Shown: one piece after another, positions 1-7,200 of the stretch
Numbering within the stretch: position 1 is the stretch's first letter
Layout: each line of letters begins with the position of its first letter
Origin: Acinetobacter sp. ANC 3929
Lineage (GTDB): Bacteria > Pseudomonadota > Gammaproteobacteria > Pseudomonadales > Moraxellaceae
Assembly (NCBI RefSeq): GCF_000369405.1
Contig: NZ_KB850002.1
Coordinates: 186,001 to 250,000, forward strand
Length of the DNA: 64,000 nucleotides
Direction of reading: 5' to 3'
Notes under the pieces: model-generated
Told to the model about the DNA's origin: nothing
What the model saw: the letters and a program-made list of their open reading frames with translations, nothing else
Databases searched by the model: none
Translations under genes and position numbers: made by a program

Positions 1-635
1 AGCCTTATCAACAAAAGTTGATGTATGGATTTCAAGGCTATGTTGATGCCTTGAAACGTTATATCCATACAGATGTATCAGAAGACTCTATACAGTCAGT
101 CATTCATGCTTTTGATGATTATCGAATCTTAACTGCCGTCCGACATGGACAGTTGGGGATTGAACAACTAAATCGTTATGCCGAGCAGTGGCTAAACCAG
201 CAGCTTAAACAAATGGCAGTTGGGGATTGGTATATCGGACGTCCAGTCATGATGACGTATAATGACTATCAGCTTGGAATTTCCAACGGTGATATTGGCA
301 TTTGTTTTAAACATCGTACTCAAGCACAACAATTTGAAGTATTTTTTCCAAGCTTGAATAAATGGATTGCAGCGCATCGATTACCACGTAGCATGCAAAC
401 AGCCTTTGCGTTAACCATTCATAAATCTCAAGGTTCTGAATTTACCCACACAGCGATCGTATTAGACGCACAAGCAGAGAAATTATTAAGTCAGGAGTTG
501 ATTTATACCGCGGTGACCCGTGCTAAAAAAGTTGTGAGTATTTTGGCTGATTCAAATGCATTACGGCAGGCTTTGACGATACGCACTGTTCGTCGTAGTG
601 GTTTAGTGCAAAAGATCAATTTGAACAGATTGTGA
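1..635 (+). CDS. recD: Exodeoxyribonuclease V alpha subunit RecD, C-terminal part
   Basis: The reading frame is open from the first base, so the gene begins upstream of the window and only about 211 C-terminal residues are seen. They carry the last helicase motifs of the RecD/UvrD-like SF1 fold: a GDWYIGRPVMMTYNDY strand followed by a SNGDIG turn, the motif V-like FALTIHKSQGSEF, and the motif VI-like YTAVTRAKK. RecD is the fast 5'-3' helicase of RecBCD, which processes double-strand breaks. The family match is strong. The N-terminal Walker A motif and the recB/recC neighbours lie outside the window. The ORF ends cleanly in TGA ahead of a long gene-free stretch. Confidence 0.93.
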   Translation, partial: PYQQKLMYGFQGYVDALKRYIHTDVSEDSIQSVIHAFDDYRILTAVRHGQLGIEQLNRYAEQWLNQQLKQMAVGDWYIGRPVMMTYNDYQLGISNGDIGICFKHRTQAQQFEVFFPSLNKWIAAHRLPRSMQTAFALTIHKSQGSEFTHTAIVLDAQAEKLLSQELIYTAVTRAKKVVSILADSNALRQALTIRTVRRSGLVQKINLNRL

Positions 636-660
636 ACTTATGCTTCAGAATTCACTGCTT

Positions 661-678
661 TGTAAGTAAAAGCTTACA
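661..678 (+). promoter_or_regulatory. GacA-type upstream activating site
   Basis: The bases read TGTAAG, six bases, then CTTACA, an exact match to the TGTAAG-N6-CTTACA box described for GacA control of rsmX/Y/Z genes in pseudomonads. The symmetry extends outward to CTT/AGG. The box lies about 60 bases before a possible -10 hexamer (TATGTA at 725-730) and about 75 bases before a GGA-rich structured transcript. In a transcript the same sequence would form a hairpin, but the spacing and the RNA downstream favour a DNA site. Confidence 0.7.
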
Positions 679-736
679 AGGATTCGAGATATTGTCGCTA
701 GAGCAAGCGCAAGCTTTTTGAGATTATGTACACACA

Positions 737-885
737 AAGAGCCTAGCAAGGAAAGCTAGGTAAATCGCATAAATATAATTATAACGTCGGATGACAGCGA
801 ACTTACAGTGAAGTAAGTGATAAAAGAGGAAATTTACAGCCGCTAAGCCTTGTAGTTTTGGGAGAGACTACAGGGCTTTTTTATT
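737..885 (+). ncRNA. Candidate Rsm/Csr-family sRNA (CsrA-sequestering RNA)
   Basis: No ORF fits here, but the strand holds consecutive hairpins. They are CCTAGC/GCTAGG (742-747/755-760) with loop AAGGAAA, GTC/GAC (786-788/793-795) with loop GGAT, ACTTAC/GTAAGT (801-806/813-818), and an 11-bp terminator stem (846-856/867-877) followed by a T run. GGA triplets sit at 750, 789, 828 and 861, three of them in hairpin loops, which is how RsmX/Y/Z and CsrB present CsrA-binding sites. A perfect GacA-type box lies upstream. The start near 737 is inferred from the possible -10 at 725-730. The alternative is a structured recD 3' region. The family call is inference from architecture, not from sequence similarity. 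Confidence 0.62.
846..883 (+). terminator. Rho-independent terminator of the candidate sRNA
   Basis: The stem AGCCTTGTAGT pairs with ACTACAGGGCT (one G-U), with a 10-base loop containing GGGAGA, followed by TTTTTTATTTTT. It is oriented for the plus strand and would also stop recD read-through. Confidence 0.85.
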
Positions 886-1076
886 TTTATACTTTATCCG
901 CTATAAAATCCTTATGATTCATTGACTCAGTATCGTATTTTTTAATGCGTGAATATTCATCTATTGTTTATTGTCAGTGTCTTTCTGCTTGCTCTTGGAT
1001 TCAAATAAAAGGAAGAAATATAAATCTTATTGTCTGACAATTTTTTATTATTATTAAGTTAAATGTTATACAGACT

Positions 1077-1094
1077 TGTACGTTTTTTCGTACA
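1077..1094 (+). promoter_or_regulatory. Second, imperfect GacA-like inverted repeat
   Basis: TGTACG, TTTTTT, CGTACA has the same 6-6-6 layout as the GacA-type site at 661-678, with one symmetric substitution per half-site. It lies about 55 bases before a TATAGA hexamer at 1150-1155. It could instead be an unrelated hairpin. Confidence 0.3.
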
Positions 1095-1161
1095 CAGAGA
1101 TAAGATAAATGCTATTTTTCTCCATAATTGAATCTGACAGAATAGTCGGTATAGAGAGTGG

Positions 1162-1312
1162 GAAAAGCAAGATAAAGAACAATAAAGAAAAGGATGTGTG
1201 TGAACATTCAGAGGGTTTGAATGGTGTAGGAGAAAACAATAAAAAATAACAAAATAGAATAATAATGAAAAGTTTCAAGCGCAAAAGCCCAAGTTTAACT
1301 TGGGCTTTTTTA
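1162..1312 (+). ncRNA. Possible second GGA-containing small RNA
   Basis: This stretch has no credible ORF and lies downstream of the imperfect 1077-1094 box and a possible -10 (TATAGA). It holds GGA triplets at 1161, 1192 (AAAAGGATGT, close to the CsrA SELEX-type consensus) and 1229, a CATTC/GAATG hairpin near 1204-1222, and ends in a strong terminator. The terminator also serves the convergent hydrolase gene, so it is weak evidence for a plus-strand transcript. Much of the rest is A-rich and unstructured. I rate this clearly below the upstream candidate. Confidence 0.25.
1283..1310. terminator. Bidirectional terminator
   Basis: AAAAGCCCAAGT pairs with ACTTGGGCTTTT over a three-base loop, giving a T run on either strand. 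It certainly suits the minus-strand serine hydrolase that ends at 1338, and it could end a plus-strand RNA. Confidence 0.85.
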
Positions 1313-1337
1313 TGCGTGTGATTTAGGTATAGAGGTC

Positions 1338-2636
1338 TTAGACCAAATCTGCTTCTGTACGATCTGTTGCAAACAACGAGCGACGTTGATTCTTGGGTAT
1401 TTTCGGGCAGTTGGTCGAGATTTGATAAAGTGTTTTTGCTAAAGCAGGTAAATGAGTACCGACCACAGACTTCCCTGTGGTCAAGAGCGATACACTGATA
1501 TCACGCTCTGGATCTGCCCAACATAGAATATTTGAGAAGCCGATATGTCCGAACGCCTGTCCTGTCATAGGGCCAAATAATCCTACGGGATTACTACCCA
1601 GCATTGGTCCCAGTGCATAGCGCATTGGAGCCAATAGCGTTCGATCTAGGCTAAGACCTGACGTTGGTAGGGTAGAACGGAAGACGGTCTTGGCACTCAT
1701 GATCTGTTTGCCTTGGTATTCGCCGCCGCTGAGCAACATTTCAAAAAAGCGGCCGACTTGTTCAGCACTGGTGTAAATATTTCCAGCAGGACAAATGGTA
1801 TCCATGAAACGGGTATCATTGGTGACATCGACTGCAAGTTGTAAGCCACCACCGAGTACATGATTGAGATAATGGTCTGTACCTAAGCTTGGATGAATCC
1901 CAGTGGCATAGTTTAAAGCCACATCAGCACGATATTCAGGTTTTAACCCATAGTTGAAATAGTTTAAGCCCATGGGCTTTTCAATATGCTCAGCCAAAAA
2001 CTCGCGAACGCTTTGACCAGTTACACGCTGAACGATTTCACCCAGAATATAACCCGCAGTGACGGCATGGTAAGCAAGGTGTGTTCCTGACGGAGAAACA
2101 GGTTTCGCAGCGTAGAGTAGTTTTAAGATATCTTCTTGATTAAATAAAAGCTCTGGTGTGACTTCCGTGTCAATGCGAGGAATGCCTCCACGATGGGAAA
2201 GCAAATGAAAAATCGTGGCACGACGTTTACCATTCACACCATATTCAGGAATGTAGTAGCTGATTGGATCAAGTAAATTAAGCTCTCCACGTTCATCCAA
2301 CATATGGATCAACATGGCAGTCACCATCTTAGAGGCTGAAAACAGACAGACAGGCGTATCTGGCGTTCCAATCTTGGCATCAGTCGCTAAGCCTTCTGCG
2401 GAATTTCCTTGCGCATAGCCAATACTGCGGTTTAAAAGAATTTTTCCCTGACGACGTAAACATAAAGTAATAAGTGGATAATTCCCCGTTTTATACAGCC
2501 CTTCAACACTGTGCCAAATCTTTTGGACCTGAGTTTCACTCATGCCACCCAATTCCGCAGAGACTTCATCTTTGCTGTGAATCACTTGTTTTAAGTCATG
2601 TGGCACATAACAGGTATTAGTTGATAAGATTTTCAC
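1338..2636 (-). CDS. Serine hydrolase, class C beta-lactamase-like (EstB type)
   Basis: The product of about 432 residues has the SxxK nucleophile motif as SASK near residue 100 and an HIG triad near residue 364, as in the beta-lactamase/transpeptidase-like fold. The middle motif reads YHA near residue 189, where penicillin-acting members have YxN, so an esterase or peptidase role is more likely than antibiotic hydrolysis. I chose the GTG at 2636 because GAGGG sits five bases upstream; the frame stays open to 2765 but that extension is not protein-like. No signal peptide is visible, suggesting a cytoplasmic enzyme. The substrate is unknown. Confidence 0.85.
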   Translation of the reverse strand: MKILSTNTCYVPHDLKQVIHSKDEVSAELGGMSETQVQKIWHSVEGLYKTGNYPLITLCLRRQGKILLNRSIGYAQGNSAEGLATDAKIGTPDTPVCLFSASKMVTAMLIHMLDERGELNLLDPISYYIPEYGVNGKRRATIFHLLSHRGGIPRIDTEVTPELLFNQEDILKLLYAAKPVSPSGTHLAYHAVTAGYILGEIVQRVTGQSVREFLAEHIEKPMGLNYFNYGLKPEYRADVALNYATGIHPSLGTDHYLNHVLGGGLQLAVDVTNDTRFMDTICPAGNIYTSAEQVGRFFEMLLSGGEYQGKQIMSAKTVFRSTLPTSGLSLDRTLLAPMRYALGPMLGSNPVGLFGPMTGQAFGHIGFSNILCWADPERDISVSLLTTGKSVVGTHLPALAKTLYQISTNCPKIPKNQRRSLFATDRTEADLV

Positions 2637-2759
2637 GATTCCCTCGCAATATTTTCGTTTTCTTTCTTCTCTGTCATAAATTGAAAACAGAATCAGGCTA
2701 GTGTGCCTATTTTGTACAAGGCTGTCAGCTGCCGAATTGCCAGTGAACTTAAAACATTT

Positions 2760-2788
2760 TTGCAATATAACGATAGATCACTTAAAAT
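2760..2788 (+). promoter_or_regulatory. Sigma-70 promoter for rpsO
   Basis: TTGCAA (2760-2765), a 17-base spacer and TAAAAT (2783-2788) make a good sigma-70 promoter. Transcription would start near 2795 and give a leader of about 80 bases. Confidence 0.6.
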
Positions 2789-2796
2789 AGGCGACT

Positions 2797-2834
2797 TGCT
2801 GTAGTGATGCACGGCAGTCGGTTGGTAACAACTG
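2797..2834 (+). promoter_or_regulatory. Structured rpsO leader, possible S15 autoregulatory element
   Basis: The leader can form GCTGT/ACGGC (2798-2802/2811-2815, one G-U) followed by CGGTTG/CAACTG (2819-2824/2829-2834) capped by a GUAA tetraloop. The second stem contains adjacent G-U and G-C pairs, the kind of feature S15 reads in 16S rRNA and in known rpsO leaders. An autoregulatory role is inference. Confidence 0.35.
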
Positions 2835-2876
2835 ATCATTATCATTTTATTTTTGTAAGCATCTCGGAGAAATCGA

Positions 2877-3146
2877 ATGGCTTTAACTAACACTGATCGC
2901 GCAGAGATCATCGCTAAATTTGCTCGTGCTGAAAACGACACTGGTTCACCTGAAGTACAAGTTGCTTTATTAAGTGCTCAAATCAATGATTTGCAAGGTC
3001 ACTTTAAAGAGCACAAACACGACCATCACAGCCGTCGTGGTTTGATTCGTATGGTTAACCAACGTCGTAAATTACTTGACTATTTAAATGGTAAAGATCA
3101 CGGTCGTTATGTTGCTTTGATCGGCGCATTAGGTTTACGTCGTTAA
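2877..3146 (+). CDS. rpsO: 30S ribosomal protein S15
   Basis: The 89-residue product has the normal length and the signature region SPEVQVALLSAQINDLQGH and KDHHSRRGL-like helices (here HDHHSRRGLIRMVNQRRKLL). S15 binds 16S rRNA helices 20-22 early in assembly of the 30S platform. The start ATG follows CGGAGAAATCGA, a strong ribosome-binding site. As in E. coli, pnp follows, so both genes may share read-through transcription modulated by hairpins in the gap. Confidence 0.99.
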   Translation: MALTNTDRAEIIAKFARAENDTGSPEVQVALLSAQINDLQGHFKEHKHDHHSRRGLIRMVNQRRKLLDYLNGKDHGRYVALIGALGLRR

Positions 3147-3210
3147 TTCGATTTTACTTTGTTTTCGCTATTTCGCATGTTGTTATGCTTTATTGCTGAA
3201 AAGAGAGTTT

Positions 3211-3261
3211 CACCTAATTTACCTTAGGTGATTTTTAGAAGGGGCGCTTGTTCGCTCCTTC
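3211..3261 (+). other. Two hairpins between rpsO and pnp
   Basis: CACCTAA/TTAGGTG (3211-3217/3224-3230) is followed by GAAGGGGCG/CGCTCCTTC (3238-3246/3253-3261). The second, followed by a weak T-rich stretch, may be the rpsO terminator. Either could be an RNase III-type processing site for PNPase autoregulation as known in E. coli. Confidence 0.6.
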
Positions 3262-3394
3262 TTTGCGTTTAACTTTTTTAAAATTTAGTCTAGTGTGATG
3301 GCTTCTAAGCTTTGTCATTTATCTACACAGCAGTTGTGGTCTGAATGCCAAACCTTAGGGGTCTCACTAGAAAAAAAGTAGGAAAATACAATAC

Positions 3395-5488
3395 ATGTCA
3401 ATGTTTAATATCATTCGTAAAGAATTCCAATTTGGTCAACACCAAGTTGTTTTAGAAACGGGTCGTGTTGCGCGTCAAGCAAATACAGTTTTAGTCACTA
3501 TGGGTGGTGTGACTGTCCTTGTTGCAGTTGTTGCACAACCAAAAGCAAAAGCGGGCCAGGACTTCTTCCCGTTAACAGTTAACTATCAAGAAAAACAATA
3601 TGCTGCGGGTCGTATCCCGGGTGGTTATGGTAAGCGTGAAGGTCGTGCTTCTGAAGCTGAAACTTTAATTTCACGTCTGATTGACCGTCCAATTCGCCCG
3701 TTGTTCCCAGAAGGTTATTTCAACGAAATCCAAGTCACAGCAACAGTTGTGTCTTCTGACAAAACGATGGACGCTGATATCGCTGCGATGCTCGGTGCTT
3801 CAGCTGCATTGTCAATTGCGGGTACGCCGTTCCGTGGTCCAATTGCTGGTGCACGTGTTGGTTTAATCAATGGTGAGTATGTTCTTAACCCGAACTTTGA
3901 ACAACTTGCTCAATCTGATCTTGACCTTGTCGTTGCTGGTACAGAATCAGCTGTGCTTATGGTTGAATCTGAAGCGAAAGAACTTTCAGAAGATCAAATG
4001 CTTGGCGCTGTACTTTTCGGTCATGACGAAATGCAAATTGCAGTTCAAGCGATTAAAGAATTTGCTGCTGCTGCGGGTGCAGTTGAATCAACTTGGGTTG
4101 CTCCAAGCAAAAACGAAGCACTTCTTGAGCAATTAAAAGCGGCTTTCGAAGCGAAAATTTCAGAAGCATATACCATTGCGGTGAAACAAGACCGTTATGC
4201 AGCACTTGATGCACTTTATGCAGAAGCAGTTGCTCAATTCGTTCCTGAAAATGACGAAACGGGTATTGCTGATGAAGTAAACGAATTATTTGAAGATCTT
4301 AAATACCGTACAGTACGTGACAACATCTTGTCAGGTAAGCCACGTATTGATGGCCGTGACACGAAAACTGTTCGTGGGATCGATGTACAAGTGGGTGTAT
4401 TAGATCGTGCACACGGTTCTGCATTATTTACTCGTGGTGAAACTCAGGCCTTAGTTACAACGACTTTGGGTAATACTCGTGATGCGTTGATGGTTGATAC
4501 GCTTTCTGGTACGAAAACTGACAACTTCATGTTGCACTATAACTTCCCTGCATATTCTGTAGGTGAAACAGGTCGTGAATCTGGTCCTAAGCGTCGTGAA
4601 ATTGGTCACGGTCGTTTGGCACGTCGTGGTGTTCAAGCTGTTCTTCCTGCAGCTGACCGCTTCCCGTACGTGATTCGTATCGTATCTGACATTACTGAAT
4701 CGAATGGTTCATCTTCAATGGCGTCTGTATGTGGTGCGTCATTATCATTGATGGATGCAGGTGTTCCATTGAAAGCACCAGTTGCGGGTATCGCAATGGG
4801 CTTGGTTAAAGAAGGCGAGCGTTTCGCAGTACTTTCAGATATCTTGGGTGACGAAGATCATCTTGGTGATATGGACTTTAAAGTCGCAGGTTCTGCAAAC
4901 GGTATTACTGCACTTCAAATGGATATCAAAATTGAAGGTATTACTGAAGAAATCATGGAAGTTGCATTAAACCAAGCATTTGCTGGTCGTATGCATATCC
5001 TCAATGAAATGAACAAAGTCATTTCACGTGCTCGCGCGGAAATCAGTGCAAATGCACCGACTTTTGAAGTAATCAACATCAATCCAGACAAGATTCGTGA
5101 CGTGATTGGTAAGGGTGGTGCAACCATTCGTGCGATTACTGAAGAAACTAAAGCTGCGATTGATATCGAAGATAACGGTACAGTACGTGTATTTGGTGAA
5201 ACTAAAGCGGCTGCTAAAGCTGCGATTGCAAAAATCCAAGCACTTACTGCTGAAGTTGAACCAGGTACGATTTATGCAGGTAAAGTCATTCGTATCGTTG
5301 AATTCGGTGCATTTGTAAATATCATGCCAGGTACTGACGGCTTGCTTCACATTTCACAAATTTCGAATGAACGTATTGCGAATGTGACTGACGTATTGAA
5401 AGAAGGTCAGGACATCAAAGTACAGGTTGCGGATGTTGACAACCGCGGTCGTATCAAATTAACGATGAAAGATATTGAACAAGCTTAA
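3395..5488 (+). CDS. pnp: Polyribonucleotide nucleotidyltransferase (PNPase)
   Basis: The 697-residue product has the full PNPase layout: two RNase PH-like cores (first to about residue 210, second about 310-540), a helical linker, a KH domain with VIGKGGATIR near residue 570, and an S1 domain near 620-690 (GKVIRIVEFGAFVN). The enzyme is a phosphate-dependent 3'-5' exoribonuclease that usually works with RNase E. An in-frame ATG two codons later (3401) is an alternative start; the RBS (AGGA near 3381) does not decide between them. Confidence 0.99.
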   Translation: MSMFNIIRKEFQFGQHQVVLETGRVARQANTVLVTMGGVTVLVAVVAQPKAKAGQDFFPLTVNYQEKQYAAGRIPGGYGKREGRASEAETLISRLIDRPIRPLFPEGYFNEIQVTATVVSSDKTMDADIAAMLGASAALSIAGTPFRGPIAGARVGLINGEYVLNPNFEQLAQSDLDLVVAGTESAVLMVESEAKELSEDQMLGAVLFGHDEMQIAVQAIKEFAAAAGAVESTWVAPSKNEALLEQLKAAFEAKISEAYTIAVKQDRYAALDALYAEAVAQFVPENDETGIADEVNELFEDLKYRTVRDNILSGKPRIDGRDTKTVRGIDVQVGVLDRAHGSALFTRGETQALVTTTLGNTRDALMVDTLSGTKTDNFMLHYNFPAYSVGETGRESGPKRREIGHGRLARRGVQAVLPAADRFPYVIRIVSDITESNGSSSMASVCGASLSLMDAGVPLKAPVAGIAMGLVKEGERFAVLSDILGDEDHLGDMDFKVAGSANGITALQMDIKIEGITEEIMEVALNQAFAGRMHILNEMNKVISRARAEISANAPTFEVININPDKIRDVIGKGGATIRAITEETKAAIDIEDNGTVRVFGETKAAAKAAIAKIQALTAEVEPGTIYAGKVIRIVEFGAFVNIMPGTDGLLHISQISNERIANVTDVLKEGQDIKVQVADVDNRGRIKLTMKDIEQA

Positions 5489-5510
5489 TTAAACCAATAT
5501 CTAAATCTAA

Positions 5511-5540
5511 AAAAGCGCATTGTTTAAACAATGCGCTTTT
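5511..5540 (+). terminator. pnp terminator
   Basis: A perfect 30-base palindrome centred on TTTAAA has GC-rich GCGCATTG arms flanked by A4 and T4-6, so it works in both directions. It follows the pnp stop codon by about 20 bases. Confidence 0.92.
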
Positions 5541-5602
5541 TTATTAAATGAATGATTGTTATAGCTATAAAAATCCAAAACTATAAACATAAATTTTCTT
5601 TA

Positions 5603-5622
5603 TATTAGACATTAGTCTAATA
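5603..5622. promoter_or_regulatory. Inverted repeat, candidate operator of the downstream symporter gene
   Basis: TATTAGAC, four bases, GTCTAATA is a perfect 8-bp inverted repeat about 125 bases before the symporter start. It has no GC-rich stem or T run, so it looks like a dimeric regulator site rather than a terminator. The regulator is unknown. Confidence 0.4.
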
Positions 5623-5746
5623 CTTTAATTGCAGTCCACACAATTAACGTAGAATTCTCCCACTTTCCGCTCCTACCTGTGTTTATAAGGTTTTAGATAG
5701 ACAGTCGGAAGTCTATTTGTCATCTCAATATGAAGGAATATCGCGC

Positions 5747-7066
5747 ATGCACGTCGATCATGTAGCCACAGGTCAAGATGACCAACAGCCGCCAAAGAAA
5801 CCCAAATTTTATCAAATTCTATATGTGCAAGTGATCTTCGCAATTGTTGCAGGGATATTGCTCGGTCATTTCTTTCCTGAATTTGGTGAGAGCTTAAAAC
5901 CCTTGGGCGAAGCTTTCATTAAATTGGTGAAAATGATTATTGCCCCTGTGATTTTCCTGACTGTTGTGACGGGTATTGCTGGGATGAAAAATCTCGGCAG
6001 TGTTGGTCGAGTAACAGGGAAGGCGATGATCTACTTCCTAACCTTCTCAACTTTGGCTTTGATTGTCGGTCTGATTGTCGGAAACGTGATTGAGCCTGGT
6101 CATGGTCTCAATATTGATCCAAGCACCTTGCACAGTACTAAAGTAGACGAATATGCGGCAAAAGCGCATGAGTCTACAATTACTGGCTTCTTGATGAATA
6201 TTATTCCAGATACTTTGGTAAGCCCATTTGTATCAGGTCAAATTCTTCAGGTGCTCTTTGTCGCAGTGCTATTCGGTTTGGCTTTGGCGAAATCAGGTGA
6301 TTTAGGTCGTCCAATCACTGATTTCTTACAGCAACTCACTACGCCAGTATTTAATTTAGTCGGTATGTTGATGAAGTTTGCGCCGATTGGTGCATTCGGT
6401 GCGATGGCGTTTACCATTGGTGCTTATGGAATTAGCTCGATTGGTAATTTAATGCTGCTGATCGCAACCTTCTATATTACTGCGTTACTCTTCGTCATTA
6501 TTATTTTAGGTGCAGTCGCACGTTACAACGGCTTCTCGATTATTGATCTGATTCGCTATATCAAAGATGAGCTGTGGTTAGTGCTAGGAACGAGTTCATC
6601 CGAAGCGGCATTACCCTCGTTGATGGCAAAAATGGAAAAGGCTGGTTGTGAAAAATCCGTTGTGGGTCTGGTGATTCCAACAGGTTATTCATTTAACCTT
6701 GATGGTACTAATATTTACATGACCTTAGCAGCATTATTTATTGCACAGGCTTGTAATATTGAACTGACTTTAACGCAACAGATTACGATTCTTTTGGTTG
6801 CCATGCTCAGCTCTAAAGGTGCTGCAGGCATTACAGGTGCAGGCTTTATTACTTTGGCTGCAACCCTTTCAGTGGTTCCAGCGATTCCTGTTGCCGGTAT
6901 GGCGTTGATTCTCGGTATTGATCGCTTCATGTCAGAATGCCGTGCATTAACCAATTTGGTGGGCAATGCGTGTGCAACGATCGTAGTGGCAAAATGGGAT
7001 AATGCTTTAGATAAAGAGCAATTAGACAATGCTTTAAAGCATGGCATTGTCAAGAAAGACGCTTAA
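5747..7066 (+). CDS. Dicarboxylate/amino acid:cation symporter (DAACS family)
   Basis: The product of about 439 residues matches the GltP/DctA family. It has multiple membrane segments, a serine-rich re-entrant loop (GTSSSEAALPSLM), the substrate-site helix PTGYSFNLDGTNIYM, and a C-terminal RALTNLVGNACATIVVAKW helix. Such carriers take up C4-dicarboxylates or glutamate/aspartate with protons or sodium. I start at ATG 5747 because GAAGGA is nine bases upstream; the frame is open to a TTG at 5717. A second member lies at 32497. An inverted repeat upstream suggests specific control. The substrate cannot be fixed from sequence; DctA-like C4-dicarboxylate uptake is plausible. Confidence 0.92.
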   Translation: MHVDHVATGQDDQQPPKKPKFYQILYVQVIFAIVAGILLGHFFPEFGESLKPLGEAFIKLVKMIIAPVIFLTVVTGIAGMKNLGSVGRVTGKAMIYFLTFSTLALIVGLIVGNVIEPGHGLNIDPSTLHSTKVDEYAAKAHESTITGFLMNIIPDTLVSPFVSGQILQVLFVAVLFGLALAKSGDLGRPITDFLQQLTTPVFNLVGMLMKFAPIGAFGAMAFTIGAYGISSIGNLMLLIATFYITALLFVIIILGAVARYNGFSIIDLIRYIKDELWLVLGTSSSEAALPSLMAKMEKAGCEKSVVGLVIPTGYSFNLDGTNIYMTLAALFIAQACNIELTLTQQITILLVAMLSSKGAAGITGAGFITLAATLSVVPAIPVAGMALILGIDRFMSECRALTNLVGNACATIVVAKWDNALDKEQLDNALKHGIVKKDA

Positions 7067-7080
7067 TTACTGATATTGTT

Positions 7081-7107
7081 AAAAAGCCTCCATGTGAGGC
7101 TTTTTTT
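7081..7107 (+). terminator. Terminator after the symporter gene
   Basis: AAAAAGCCTC and GAGGCTTTTT pair over CATGT, followed by more T. Confidence 0.93.
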
Positions 7108-7200
7108 ATTTGATGATGTTCTTGCTCTGTAATATACATAGCTTTTTATGCAGCTTCGTGGCAGCATTTCTTTCATAGCTATTCAAATTTCTATTGTCCT

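Noticed and set aside
1066..1284. 72-codon open frame on the minus strand
   Set aside because: Its composition is Phe/Leu/Ser-rich from AT-rich DNA, no RBS precedes it, and a plausible RNA gene fits the opposite strand better.
1338..2636. Serine hydrolase as an AmpC-type resistance beta-lactamase
   Set aside because: No signal peptide and no YxN motif, so it is more like an EstB-type esterase.
5024..5350. 108-codon frame antisense to pnp
   Set aside because: It lies wholly inside the strongly conserved KH/S1 coding region of pnp and has no RBS.
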